DNA from: Chryseobacterium sp. 7 | GTDB taxonomy: Bacteria > Bacteroidota > Bacteroidia > Flavobacteriales > Weeksellaceae | DNA: 64,000 nucleotides | Reading direction: 5' to 3' | Assembly (NCBI RefSeq): GCF_003663845.1 | Contig: NZ_RCCA01000001.1 | Coordinates: forward strand, 1,054,001-1,118,000 | Part shown: positions 9,400 to 17,100 of the stretch, in pieces | How positions within the stretch are numbered: position 1 is the stretch's first letter | How the letters are laid out: each line of letters starts with the position of its first letter | Translations under genes and position numbers: made by a program | Notes under the pieces: generated by a model | The model's input: the letters and a program-made list of their open reading frames with translations, nothing else | Database searches by the model: none | Told to the model about the DNA's origin: nothing

Positions 9400-10542
9400 A
9401 TGGAATTTCCGATTTTACTTGTAGTTATTATTGCGCTGGCCCTGATCTTCGATTATATCAATGGTTTTCATGATGCAGCCAACTCAATTGCAACTATAGT
9501 TTCTACAAAAGTTTTAACTCCATTCCAGGCTGTACTTTGGGCGGCGCTTTGGAACTTTGCAGCTTTCTTTATTGCTGCTTACATTATTGGAGAATTCAAA
9601 ATTGGTAATACGATTGCCAAAACAGTTAATGAGAATTTTATCACCCTCGAAGTTATCTTCTCCGGTCTTATGGCAGCTATTGCCTGGAACCTTTTGACAT
9701 GGTGGTTCGGGATCCCTTCTTCATCATCACACACGCTGATTGGAGGTTTCTTAGGAGCGGCTCTTATGCATGCTTTCATGATGGATTATCATGATGTGGC
9801 AGCAGCGCAGCCGGAACTTGGAATGTGGGGAACCATTAAGGAAGCTTTCAACCAGGTAACACACCAGAGTGTTGTAAAGTTTGATAAAGTAATTCCTATC
9901 TTCCTGTTCATTTTCATGGCACCGATCATAGGGATGGTTATCTCGATTATTATTACATTAATTATTGTACACCTTTATAAAAAATCAAATCCCCACAAAG
10001 CAGACCAGTCTTTCAAAAGATTACAGTTGGCTTCTTCAGCTTTATTCAGCTTAGGACACGGTTTGAATGATGCTCAGAAAGTAATGGGTATCATTGGTGC
10101 AGCACTTATCTACTACCATGTTGAAATGCTGCATGACCCTGTTTATCTGAATATTCCTGCTGCAGGACGTTTTGATTATTTTGCTCAGCATTACCTTTGG
10201 GTTCCTTTAGTTTCGTTCCTTGCAATTGGTTTAGGAACAATGAGTGGTGGTTGGAAGATCATCAAAACAATGGGTACCAAGATTACGAAAGTAACTTCAT
10301 TAGAAGGAGTAAGTGCAGAAACTGCAGGTGCTATTACCTTATTCATTACAGACCACTTTGGTATTCCTGTATCTACTACACATACCATTACAGGTTCTAT
10401 CATTGGAGTAGGGTTAACGAAAAGAATTTCAGCGGTAAGATGGGGAATTACAGTAAGCTTATTGTGGGCTTGGGTTCTAACCATTCCAATCTCTGCAATA
10501 GTAGCAGGAATTACCTATCTGGTAGTAACCTTCCTTTTCTAA
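9400..10542 (+). CDS. Inorganic phosphate transporter, PiT family
   Basis: Low-affinity phosphate permease of 380 residues, inner membrane, usually driven by H+ or Na+ with metal-phosphate. Both PiT signature repeats are present: FDYINGFHDAANSIAT near residue 17 and the second SLGHGLNDAQKVMGI near 217. Around ten hydrophobic segments are visible, including SSSHTLIGG near 114 and the matching VSTTHTITGS near 325. Co-transcribed with the PhoU-like protein and closed by a hairpin terminator. Nothing is unusual about it. Confidence 0.93.
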   Translation: MEFPILLVVIIALALIFDYINGFHDAANSIATIVSTKVLTPFQAVLWAALWNFAAFFIAAYIIGEFKIGNTIAKTVNENFITLEVIFSGLMAAIAWNLLTWWFGIPSSSSHTLIGGFLGAALMHAFMMDYHDVAAAQPELGMWGTIKEAFNQVTHQSVVKFDKVIPIFLFIFMAPIIGMVISIIITLIIVHLYKKSNPHKADQSFKRLQLASSALFSLGHGLNDAQKVMGIIGAALIYYHVEMLHDPVYLNIPAAGRFDYFAQHYLWVPLVSFLAIGLGTMSGGWKIIKTMGTKITKVTSLEGVSAETAGAITLFITDHFGIPVSTTHTITGSIIGVGLTKRISAVRWGITVSLLWAWVLTIPISAIVAGITYLVVTFLF

Positions 10543-10563
10543 AAAACAAATTATATATTTATA

Positions 10564-10594
10564 AAAACTTTGTCCGTTTGGGCAAAGTTTTTTG
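10564..10594 (+). terminator. Terminator after PiT gene
   Basis: Inverted repeat AAAACTTTG...CAAAGTTTT with a loop of about ten bases and a T-rich 3' side. Confidence 0.75.
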
Positions 10595-10625
10595 TTTTAT
10601 AAAGCCTTGAAAAATTGTATTTTTG
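10591..10625 (+). promoter_or_regulatory. Promoter of polyprenyl synthase gene
   Basis: TTTG at 10591-10594 and TATTTTTG at 10618-10625, spaced 23 bases, fit the Bacteroidota -33/-7 pattern. The -7 box overlaps a possible TTG start at 10623, which excludes that start and favours ATG 10644. Confidence 0.55.
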
Positions 10626-10643
10626 TTCAAATTATTAGATTTT

Positions 10644-11615
10644 ATGGAATTTTTAGACAGATACCAGCAGATTGTTGCAGATGCCATCACTAAATATACT
10701 TTTAAAGATAAACCTTCGGAGCTGTATGACCCGATGAACTATATTATTTCCCATGGTGGAAAACGTCTTCGTCCCATTATGGTACTGATGGCATGTGATA
10801 TGTTCGGTGGAGATCTTAAGCAGGCAATCAAACCGGCATTGGCTATCGAGTTTTTCCATAATTTTACGCTGATTCATGATGATATTATGGATGAAGCTCC
10901 CTTAAGAAGAAATAAGCCTACTATTCATACTTTACACGGTCTAAACGTAGGAATTCTTTCCGGAGACGGACTGATGCTGAAAGCCTATAAGTTTTTTGAA
11001 GATCTTGAACCTGAAATCTTCAAAGCATGTATCAGAATATTTACCCATACAGGGCTTCTTCTTTGTGAAGGACAGCAGTATGATATCAATTTTGAAACTC
11101 AAAAGGACGTTACTTTTGATGATTATATCAGGATGATTACTTATAAAACAGGAGTTTTGAGTGCTTCTTCGTTTGAAATCGGAGCTTTGATTGCAAGAGC
11201 TGATTTTAAAGACGCAAAAGCTATTTTCAATTTCGGAAAACACATCGGAATCGCATTCCAGATTATGGATGATTATCTGGATGTATTTGGAGATCAGGCG
11301 CAGTTTGGGAAAAAACATGCCGGAGATATTTACGAAAACAAAAAAACAGTTCTGTACCTATTAGCAAGAGAGCATGCTACAGATGAAGAAAGAAAAGAGC
11401 TGGATTACTGGTACTCTAAAAAAACTGAAAATGTAGATAAAGTATACGGAGTAGAAAAGATTTTCAGAAGAACAAAAGTGGACGAAAAAGCATTACGTCT
11501 GATTGAAAAACATAATGAAATTGGGCAAAGCTATCTTCAGAAAATAGATGTTCCGGAAGAAAAGAAAAAGCCTTTCATTGAACTAGCCAATTATTTGTTG
11601 AGAAGAGAAAGTTAA
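10644..11615 (+). CDS. Polyprenyl diphosphate synthase (IspB-like trans-prenyltransferase)
   Basis: Trans-isoprenyl diphosphate synthase of 323 residues, making the long prenyl chain of menaquinone or a related lipid from IPP and an allylic primer. The first aspartate-rich motif is LIHDDIMDEAPLRR near residue 79 (DDxxD form), the second is FQIMDDYLDVFGD near 206, and GGKRLRP is near 43. Small hydrophobic residues before the first motif and the overall length fit a medium/long-chain enzyme, but chain length cannot be read reliably. Start chosen at ATG 10644 because the upstream TTG lies in the promoter box. First gene of a run with GSCFA, DUF4269 and TatD genes. Confidence 0.88.
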   Translation: MEFLDRYQQIVADAITKYTFKDKPSELYDPMNYIISHGGKRLRPIMVLMACDMFGGDLKQAIKPALAIEFFHNFTLIHDDIMDEAPLRRNKPTIHTLHGLNVGILSGDGLMLKAYKFFEDLEPEIFKACIRIFTHTGLLLCEGQQYDINFETQKDVTFDDYIRMITYKTGVLSASSFEIGALIARADFKDAKAIFNFGKHIGIAFQIMDDYLDVFGDQAQFGKKHAGDIYENKKTVLYLLAREHATDEERKELDYWYSKKTENVDKVYGVEKIFRRTKVDEKALRLIEKHNEIGQSYLQKIDVPEEKKKPFIELANYLLRRES

Positions 11616-11690
11616 TATAGGTAGCAGAAGGTAGGTGGCAGGTAGCAGCAATTTACCTGCAACCTATTTCCTGCATCCTAACCCCTATAC
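11616..11690. repeat. REP-like intergenic repeat (GGTAGCAG/GGTGGCAGG type)
   Basis: The gap holds repeated words GGTAGCAG, GGTAGG and GGTGGCAGGTAGCAG, followed by a loosely complementary CTGCAACC...TTTCCTGCATCC. This gives an imperfect foldback. It resembles the other word-repeat spacers in this window (4057-4082, 13935-14060, 21060-21200). No protein is encoded: the frame continuing upstream from the GSCFA gene through it looks like fortuitous readthrough. Confidence 0.45.
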
Positions 11691-11691
11691 A

Positions 11692-12642
11692 ATGAAATTC
11701 AGAACAGAAGTTGATATTCCCGCATCAGAAAAGAAGATTGAGATTGAAGATAAAATATTTTCAATAGGATCATGTTTTGCCTCTGAGATGACAGATTTAC
11801 TGCAAGACGGGCAACTTCAGACCCTTAATAACCCTTTTGGGACTATTTTTAACCCTTTTTCTATCAATCATGCGATAAACAGATTACATGATTCTGCATT
11901 TTATGAGGAAGAGGAACTAATCACTTACAACGAAGAATATATTTCTTTGGATCACCACACCAGTTTTGATACCCGATATATTCATCAGACCTTAGATAAG
12001 ATTAATGGAGCTATTGAAGCCGGAAATGCCTTTCTTCAGGAAGCTGACTGGATCATTATCACCTACGGATCCTCATTTATCTATGAATTTCTTCCCAAGA
12101 AAAAGCTAGTGGCGAACTGTCATAAAATTCCGCAAAAGTTTTTTGAAAAAAGACTGCTTTCCCATCAGGAATTAACGAGCTCAATTTACCAGACGATTCT
12201 GGATCTTAAAGACATTTGTAAAGAAGGAGTACAAATCCTGTTTACCGTTTCACCTGTTAGACATACAAAAGATGGGATGGTAGAAAATCAGTTAAGCAAA
12301 TCCAAACTGATTACTGCTATTCACGAGTCTATTTCTATGTTTGAAGACTGCCATTATCTGCCTGTTTATGAAATTTTAATGGATGATCTTCGTGATTATC
12401 GTTTTTATAAGGAAGATATGATTCATCCAAGTACGCAAGCGGTTAATTATATTTTTGAGAAATTTGGAAAATCTTATTTTTCAGAAGAGACCCAGGATTT
12501 TATCAAAGAAAATTTTAAGATCGTTAAAGCTCTGGAACATAAAACGAGTGATAAGAAAGATCCGAAGTTTATTGAGTTCAGAGAAAAGCTGGATCAAAGA
12601 ATTGAAATGCAGCGTAAAAAGGTAAAACATAAAATATTTTAA
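11692..12642 (+). CDS. GSCFA domain-containing protein
   Basis: A 316-residue protein of the GSCFA family, named for the motif seen here as IFSIGSCFASEM near residue 24. The family is probably related to SGNH/GDSL hydrolases, with a later IHPSTQAVNYIFEKFG stretch near 242 that supplies a plausible catalytic Asp/His-type pair (DMIHPS). The substrate is unknown; such genes are widespread in Bacteroidota. I chose ATG 11692 because the upstream 57 bases are a repeat, and the residues before it look non-protein. The stop abuts the ATG of the DUF4269 gene, so translation is likely coupled. Confidence 0.8.
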   Translation: MKFRTEVDIPASEKKIEIEDKIFSIGSCFASEMTDLLQDGQLQTLNNPFGTIFNPFSINHAINRLHDSAFYEEEELITYNEEYISLDHHTSFDTRYIHQTLDKINGAIEAGNAFLQEADWIIITYGSSFIYEFLPKKKLVANCHKIPQKFFEKRLLSHQELTSSIYQTILDLKDICKEGVQILFTVSPVRHTKDGMVENQLSKSKLITAIHESISMFEDCHYLPVYEILMDDLRDYRFYKEDMIHPSTQAVNYIFEKFGKSYFSEETQDFIKENFKIVKALEHKTSDKKDPKFIEFREKLDQRIEMQRKKVKHKIF

Positions 12643-13164
12643 ATGCTCGATTTTACCAGGATTGATTATCTGAAAGAAGGAAATGAAAGGCAGAAGAAGG
12701 CTTACGAAATTCTGACAAAGTATCATGTTTTTGAGAAAATGAAGGACTATTCTCCCATTTTAGCAGGAACTGTTCCTTTAGAAATTGATATCAAAGGAAG
12801 CGATCTGGATATTATTTTCGAAGTGGATTTAAAATATGAACAGGATTTTCTGGATGATTTACTATGTTGCCAGCTTATTCCTCAGGATGTAGAAATAGAG
12901 CATCCCGTCATAAGCAGTGAAAAATGCATTACATTAAACTTCATACTGGAAGGTTTTCCCATCGAGATTTTCGGACAGAATAAACCTACAACGCAGCAGA
13001 ATGCATACCTTCATATGGCTGCCGAATACAAAATATTACAGGAAAAAGGAGAAAAATTTAAACAAAAAATAATAGAACTTAAAAAACTGGGAATAAAAAC
13101 GGAACCAGCCTTCGGAATGTTGCTGGGACTTGAAAATCCTTATGAAGATCTATTGAAATTTTAA
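12643..13164 (+). CDS. DUF4269 protein, nucleotidyltransferase-like fold
   Basis: A 173-residue protein recognised as DUF4269. The N-terminal half carries AGTVPLEIDIKGSDLDIIFEV near residue 40. This resembles the GS...D-x-D metal-binding core of minimal nucleotidyltransferases; here the S-D-L-D acidic pair is intact. No signal peptide. The start codon directly follows the GSCFA stop, and the TatD gene follows after 5 bases, so the three form an operon. The biochemical activity is not known; the fold assignment is from the motif only. Confidence 0.75.
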   Translation: MLDFTRIDYLKEGNERQKKAYEILTKYHVFEKMKDYSPILAGTVPLEIDIKGSDLDIIFEVDLKYEQDFLDDLLCCQLIPQDVEIEHPVISSEKCITLNFILEGFPIEIFGQNKPTTQQNAYLHMAAEYKILQEKGEKFKQKIIELKKLGIKTEPAFGMLLGLENPYEDLLKF

Positions 13165-13169
13165 ATAAA

Positions 13170-13931
13170 ATGATTGATACACATACACATCTGTACGCAG
13201 AAGAATTTGATGAAGACAGAAAAGAAGCGGTTCAGAGAGCTTTAGATAAAGGAATTACAGAATTTTATCTTCCTGCCATAGATTCAGAATCTCATGAGAA
13301 AATGTTGCAGCTGGAAACAGAATATCCAGGACAGATTTTTTCCATGATGGGATTGCATCCCTGTTATGTAAAACCGGAATCCTGGGAAAAGGAACTTGAA
13401 ATCGTAAAAAATTATCTTGATCAAAGGCATTTTCCAGCAATAGGAGAGATCGGAATTGACCTGTATTGGGATAAAACGACCTTGGATATTCAAGTAAAAG
13501 CTTTTGAACAGCAGATTGACTGGGCGATAGAAAAAGATCTTCCCATCGTGATTCATACAAGAGAAAGCTTTGATGAAACATTCGACGTATTGGAAAGAAA
13601 AAAACATCCGAAACTAAGAGGAATCTTCCATTGTTTTTCCGGAAATCTGGAACAGGCACAGCATGCCATTGATCTTAATTTTATTTTAGGGATTGGTGGA
13701 GTAGTGACCTTCAAAAATGGGAAAATAGATCAGTTTCTGAACGAAATTCCTTTGGATAAAATTGTTCTGGAAACAGATTCTCCGTATCTGGCTCCTGTTC
13801 CGCACAGAGGAAAAAGAAACGAAAGCTCGTATCTTGATCTGGTAGCCGGAAAGCTGGTGAATATCTATGGAAAAGACTTTTCTGAGATAGACCGTATCAC
13901 GACAGAGAATGCAAAAAATCTTTTTAAGTAA
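13170..13931 (+). CDS. TatD family metal-dependent hydrolase
   Basis: TatD-type nuclease/deoxyribonuclease of the amidohydrolase superfamily, 253 residues, cytoplasmic. The metal ligands are easy to see: MIDTHTHLY at the N-terminus, IGEIGIDLYW near 91, IVIHTRES near 127, GIFHCFSG near 151, and VLETDSPYLAPVPHRGKRNE near 201. The last is a TatD signature. It is the fourth gene of the run starting with the polyprenyl synthase. Its role is probably DNA-fragment processing or quality control, as inferred for the family. Confidence 0.92.
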   Translation: MIDTHTHLYAEEFDEDRKEAVQRALDKGITEFYLPAIDSESHEKMLQLETEYPGQIFSMMGLHPCYVKPESWEKELEIVKNYLDQRHFPAIGEIGIDLYWDKTTLDIQVKAFEQQIDWAIEKDLPIVIHTRESFDETFDVLERKKHPKLRGIFHCFSGNLEQAQHAIDLNFILGIGGVVTFKNGKIDQFLNEIPLDKIVLETDSPYLAPVPHRGKRNESSYLDLVAGKLVNIYGKDFSEIDRITTENAKNLFK

Positions 13932-13934
13932 AAC

Positions 13935-14060
13935 CGGCTGGAAGCTGGATGAGAGAAGATGGCGGTTACTGTTAGTCTTATAATTTCTGACAGTTATTAT
14001 TATTCCTCAATAACTTTTCTCTTTCAGCTCCGAGCCTCCCAATTCTCTGTTAAAACTTCC
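13935..14060. repeat. REP-like palindromic spacer (GGCTGGAAGCTGGA type)
   Basis: The left end reads GGCTGGAAGCTGGA and the right end CTTTCAGCTCCGAGCC, which are imperfectly complementary, with inner GTTACTGTTA/TGACAGTTATTA words. This looks like a dispersed intergenic foldback element, not a gene. It precedes the bidirectional terminator between the TatD and helicase genes. Confidence 0.45.
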
Positions 14061-14119
14061 AGTTCTTATCCCGAATCCAGTTAGTTTAAACAATAAAAGT
14101 GTAATTTTAGGATAAATAA

Positions 14120-14156
14120 AAACCCCTTTTCAATGTTGAAAAGGGGTTTGTTTTTT
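14120..14156. terminator. Bidirectional terminator between TatD and RhlE-like genes
   Basis: Perfect 14-bp inverted repeat AAACCCCTTTTCAA/TTGAAAAGGGGTTT with a 2-base loop. It has T-runs on the plus side and AT-rich sequence on the other, between two convergent genes. Confidence 0.85.
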
Positions 14157-15459
14157 ATTTCTTTCTTGTGAAATTTTTGTTCTTAGGTTTTTTAAATCCT
14201 ACCGAAGCGCCCGCAGAAGGTTTTTTACGGTTGTTATTCGGCCTTGAGCTGTTATTGCTGCCTGTTTTAGGTTTCTCACCACCTGCATTAAAAGGTTTGT
14301 TATTAGAATCCCTTTTCTGGGCAACAAGATTGTCCGTGTGGAAAGGATGCTCTTTGATAACATCTATTTTCTTCCCGATCAGTTTTTCCGTATTCTTTAG
14401 GTTTAAAAGATCGAGTCCGTCTACAAAAGAGATAGAATTACCTTCAGCTCCGGCCCTTCCTGTTCTTCCGATTCTGTGTACATAGGTTTCAGAAACATCG
14501 GAAAGCTCAAAATTGATCACAAATTTTAGTTCATCAATGTCAATTCCTCGTGCTGCAATATCTGTGGCAACAAGAATTCTTGTTTTTCCAGACTTGAAAT
14601 TATTCAAAGCATTTTGTCTCGCATTCTGAGATTTATTACCGTGAATAGCTTCTGCAGAAATATTGTCTTTCTGAAGTTTTCTGGCAATTTTATCAGCACC
14701 ATGTTTCGTCCTTGAAAATACCAGTACCGAATCTGAAATATCATTTTCAAGAATGTGGGTCAATAGATCCAGTTTATTTTCTTTTTCAACAAAATAAACG
14801 GATTGTTTGATGGTATCTGCGGTAGAAGAAACAGGAGTTACCTCTACTTTTACAGGGTTATTAAGGATAGAGTTAGCCAGCTTCTGAATTTCGGTTGGCA
14901 TGGTTGCTGAGAAAAATAAAGTCTGTCTTCTCTGGGGTAAAAGTTTAATGATTCTTTTTACATCATGTACAAAGCCCATATCCAGCATTCTGTCTGCCTC
15001 ATCAAGAACAAAGATCTCAAGATTTTTCAGGCTGATGATTCCCTGTGCGATAAAGTCAAGAAGTCTTCCCGGTGTTGCTACCAGAATATCAACCCCTTTT
15101 CTCAAAGCAGCTTCCTGGTTTCCTTGTTTTACGCCTCCGAAAATAACAAGCTGTTTTAATGGAAGATATTTACCGTAAGCATTAATATTTTCCTCAATCT
15201 GAATAGCCAGTTCTCTGGTTGGAGTAAGGATTAACGCTTTTATATGTTTATTGGGAATTTTATTTTTGGATAAATTCTGTAGAATAGGGATGGAAAAAGC
15301 AGCAGTCTTTCCTGTTCCTGTCTGCGCACAACCTAAAAAGTCTCTGCCTTCCAGAATATCAGGAATAGATCTTTCCTGGATAGGAGTAGGAGTCGTATAT
15401 CCCTGCTCCTGGATTGCTTTTGCAATAGGTTCTATTAAGTTTAAGTCTGTAAAATTCAA
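14155..15459 (-). CDS. DEAD-box RNA helicase, RhlE-like
   Basis: ATP-dependent RNA helicase, 434 residues. Motifs: Q-motif [14 protein letters not shown] near residue 19, [15 protein letters not shown] (I), [10 protein letters not shown] (Ia), ATPGRLLDF (Ib), [14 protein letters not shown] (II) near 150, FFSATMP (III), [11 protein letters not shown] (IV), [12 protein letters not shown] (V) and [15 protein letters not shown] (VI) near 320. A basic, Asn/Gly/Lys-rich tail of about 60 residues ([23 protein letters not shown]) ends the protein and is probably an RNA-binding tail. A strong -7 promoter lies about 60 bases upstream, leaving a leader of roughly 50 bases. Confidence 0.92.
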   Translation of the reverse strand: MNFTDLNLIEPIAKAIQEQGYTTPTPIQERSIPDILEGRDFLGCAQTGTGKTAAFSIPILQNLSKNKIPNKHIKALILTPTRELAIQIEENINAYGKYLPLKQLVIFGGVKQGNQEAALRKGVDILVATPGRLLDFIAQGIISLKNLEIFVLDEADRMLDMGFVHDVKRIIKLLPQRRQTLFFSATMPTEIQKLANSILNNPVKVEVTPVSSTADTIKQSVYFVEKENKLDLLTHILENDISDSVLVFSRTKHGADKIARKLQKDNISAEAIHGNKSQNARQNALNNFKSGKTRILVATDIAARGIDIDELKFVINFELSDVSETYVHRIGRTGRAGAEGNSISFVDGLDLLNLKNTEKLIGKKIDVIKEHPFHTDNLVAQKRDSNNKPFNAGGEKPKTGSNNSSRPNNNRKKPSAGASVGFKKPKNKNFTRKK

Positions 15460-15516
15460 ATGAATTATTTTAAAATTTAAATAAAAATTCCTTCAGTCTG
15501 AAAGAATTACATTCTG

Positions 15517-15524
15517 CAAAGGTA
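15517..15524 (-). promoter_or_regulatory. -7 promoter box TACCTTTG for RhlE-like helicase
   Basis: Minus strand TACCTTTGC, a full TAnnTTTGC match, about 57 bases before the ATG at 15459. It predicts a 5' leader near 50 bases, long enough for post-transcriptional control. Confidence 0.6.
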
Positions 15525-15578
15525 GTTTAAAAAAAATTAAGAATTTTACACCTCTTTTTTCAGGTATTTTTGTCGCCA

Positions 15579-15619
15579 AAAATAAATAGCTACCCCGGAT
15601 ATGAGCAGCTATTTATTTT
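15579..15619 (-). terminator. Putative terminator after GNAT gene
   Basis: Perfect 13-bp inverted repeat AAAATAAATAGCT/AGCTATTTATTTT with a 15-base loop, just downstream of the minus-strand acetyltransferase gene. It is AT-rich but followed by TTTT on the minus side. Confidence 0.55.
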
Positions 15620-15633
15620 AATCTGTTTCAAAA

Positions 15634-16146
15634 TTATTCATCAATTGAAATTTGAAACAAACTAACCGTTGCATTGTCGTAATGAGCAGGCAGTCCTTCT
15701 GTATTTTTAAGCTTGGATAATCCTAAAAAATCGAAACCACACTTTGTATAGTACCCTATTAATCCCGGATTATCACCTACGGTGTCCATTCTGATAAATT
15801 TTTTATTGCTATTGGCGGCATATTGCTGAGCCCAGTCAACAATTATTTCTACCAGATTTTTTCCCCGAAAATCCGGATTGGTAGCTATCCTGTGAATATA
15901 AACCGAAGGATCATTGTTGCGTTCTTCCCAAATTTGAGGATCATTAAAGGTTGTTGCCCAGACACATGCTATTGAATTATCAATAACGATCTTCCATTGT
16001 CTTTCTTCTGCAATTTCCATTTCAATCAGTTTTCTGTCGAATTCCGGCCAGTGAACTATAAATTTTGTTTTTTGAAAATCTGTTGCTATTTTGTACAGAC
16101 GGAAAATTTCATCTATATCTGTGCTGTTGCTGTTTTGTACTGTCAT
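15634..16146 (-). CDS. GNAT family N-acetyltransferase
   Basis: A 170-residue acetyl-CoA-dependent N-acetyltransferase. The acetyl-CoA binding motif A is visible as VYIHRIATNPDFRGKNLVEIIVDWA near residue 90, where the usual Gly after the Arg is present (FRGKN). A motif B region follows as DNPGLIGYYTKCGFDFLG near 124. The acceptor is unknown. The gene lies 31 bases after the solute-binding-protein gene on the same strand and is probably co-transcribed, opposite a MocR-type regulator. This suggests an amino-acid or small-amine substrate, but that is inference. Confidence 0.85.
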   Translation of the reverse strand: MTVQNSNSTDIDEIFRLYKIATDFQKTKFIVHWPEFDRKLIEMEIAEERQWKIVIDNSIACVWATTFNDPQIWEERNNDPSVYIHRIATNPDFRGKNLVEIIVDWAQQYAANSNKKFIRMDTVGDNPGLIGYYTKCGFDFLGLSKLKNTEGLPAHYDNATVSLFQISIDE

Positions 16147-16177
16147 GATTTGTGATTTTATAGGATTGAAAATTTCA

Positions 16178-16981
16178 TTATTTTATGCTGCCGCCGGGCA
16201 CAATACCATCAATTTCAGCTTTTGTAATTCCATATTTTGCCATGTTTGTGCGGTGGTTTTCTGAGCCAAGGTATTTACGAAGCTGTTTATTCACAGCCTG
16301 CAATAAAACCTGATTATCCTTACTGAAGGAAAAAGCTCCAACAGGAATTTTAATCTCTTTGTTATTTTCAAAAGGAACCGTTTCCAATTCAGGATGAGTA
16401 TTAACAATAGCCGTATTTCCTACGGTAGTAGCTGCAAATGCATCTATTTTTCCTGATAACAATGCAGCAATAGCTTCTGGCTGATTTTTGAACAGTATGA
16501 TTTGATTATCACTTACACCAGCCAATTTTGCAGCATCGAATTGTATTTGCCCCGGAATAAGCCCCAGCATTGCATCATTAGATTTAAGAATATCTTCATA
16601 GGCTGCAAGAGCTTTAGGATTGCCTTTTTGTACAACAAAACCGTCACCCAGTGACCATACAGGAATACTGAAATCCACATCTTTTGCGCGTTCAGCGGTT
16701 ACAAAAATAGGAACATTCATATCCCATTTGCCTGCCTGAACTCCTGGCAGTAATTCATCAAATGTTACAAGATGATACTCAATAGATGAAACACCTATAG
16801 CCTGAAGTATGGCTTCTGCCAGTTCAATATCCGCACCTTTTACACCATTATGCTCAGTCCAATAAAATGGTGGCTCATCTACATAAGCAATTCTCAATGT
16901 TTTATTGATGCCATCCGGAATAGTAATATCCGTTGAATGGATTGGCATCTCTTTGATAGTTTTCTTTGAAGGTTGTGTCAT
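16178..16981 (-). CDS. Solute-binding-protein-like (SBP_bac_3) protein without signal peptide
   Basis: A 267-residue protein with the fold of polar amino-acid binding proteins of ABC transporters. The family start is LRIAYVDEPPFYWTEHNGVKGADIELAEAI near residue 30, then GKWDMNVPIFVTAERAKDVDFSIP near 95, and KIDAFAATTVGNT near 180, all typical. Unusually, the N-terminus is polar (MTQPSKKTIKEMPIHSTD) with no signal peptide or lipobox, and no ABC permease or ATPase gene is nearby. It may act in the cytoplasm as a ligand sensor or a cyclohydrolase-like binding protein. It shares a divergent promoter region with the MocR regulator and is followed by the acetyltransferase gene. Confidence 0.82.
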   Translation of the reverse strand: MTQPSKKTIKEMPIHSTDITIPDGINKTLRIAYVDEPPFYWTEHNGVKGADIELAEAILQAIGVSSIEYHLVTFDELLPGVQAGKWDMNVPIFVTAERAKDVDFSIPVWSLGDGFVVQKGNPKALAAYEDILKSNDAMLGLIPGQIQFDAAKLAGVSDNQIILFKNQPEAIAALLSGKIDAFAATTVGNTAIVNTHPELETVPFENNKEIKIPVGAFSFSKDNQVLLQAVNKQLRKYLGSENHRTNMAKYGITKAEIDGIVPGGSIK

Positions 16982-17032
16982 TGTTAATGTGTTTAATGAA
17001 GGATTGTTTTAACCCTTACGTTTCTTACTATG

Positions 17033-17040
17033 CAAAATTA
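17033..17040 (-). promoter_or_regulatory. -7 promoter box TAATTTTG for the SBP-GNAT pair
   Basis: Minus strand TAATTTTGC, a full consensus match, about 50 bases before the SBP start codon. It lies only 8 bases from the oppositely oriented box of the MocR gene, so the two promoters overlap. Confidence 0.55.
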
Positions 17041-17048
17041 ATTTTTTT

Positions 17049-17056
17049 TATATTTG
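17049..17056 (+). promoter_or_regulatory. -7 promoter box TATATTTG for the MocR-type regulator
   Basis: TATATTTG matches TAnnTTTG and lies 44 bases before the ATG at 17101. It is immediately followed by the first of two direct repeats proposed as the regulator's operator. Confidence 0.5.
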
Positions 17057-17057
17057 A

Positions 17058-17097
17058 AGTACAGATGCAATTTTATAAATTTTAACCAGTACAGTTG
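17058..17097 (+). promoter_or_regulatory. Candidate MocR operator: two direct repeats 30 bp apart
   Basis: AGTACAGATG at 17058-17067 and AGTACAGTTG at 17088-17097 differ at one base and are spaced exactly 30 bp start to start, about three helical turns. They lie between the -7 box and the start codon of the MocR-like gene. MocR-family regulators of the PdxR/GabR type are known to bind direct repeats in divergent intergenic regions. The role here is inferred. Confidence 0.5.
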
Positions 17098-17100
17098 ATT

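Noticed and set aside
11635..11691. Upstream start extending the GSCFA protein
   Set aside because: The extension is translated from the intergenic repeat; ATG 11692 gives the natural start.
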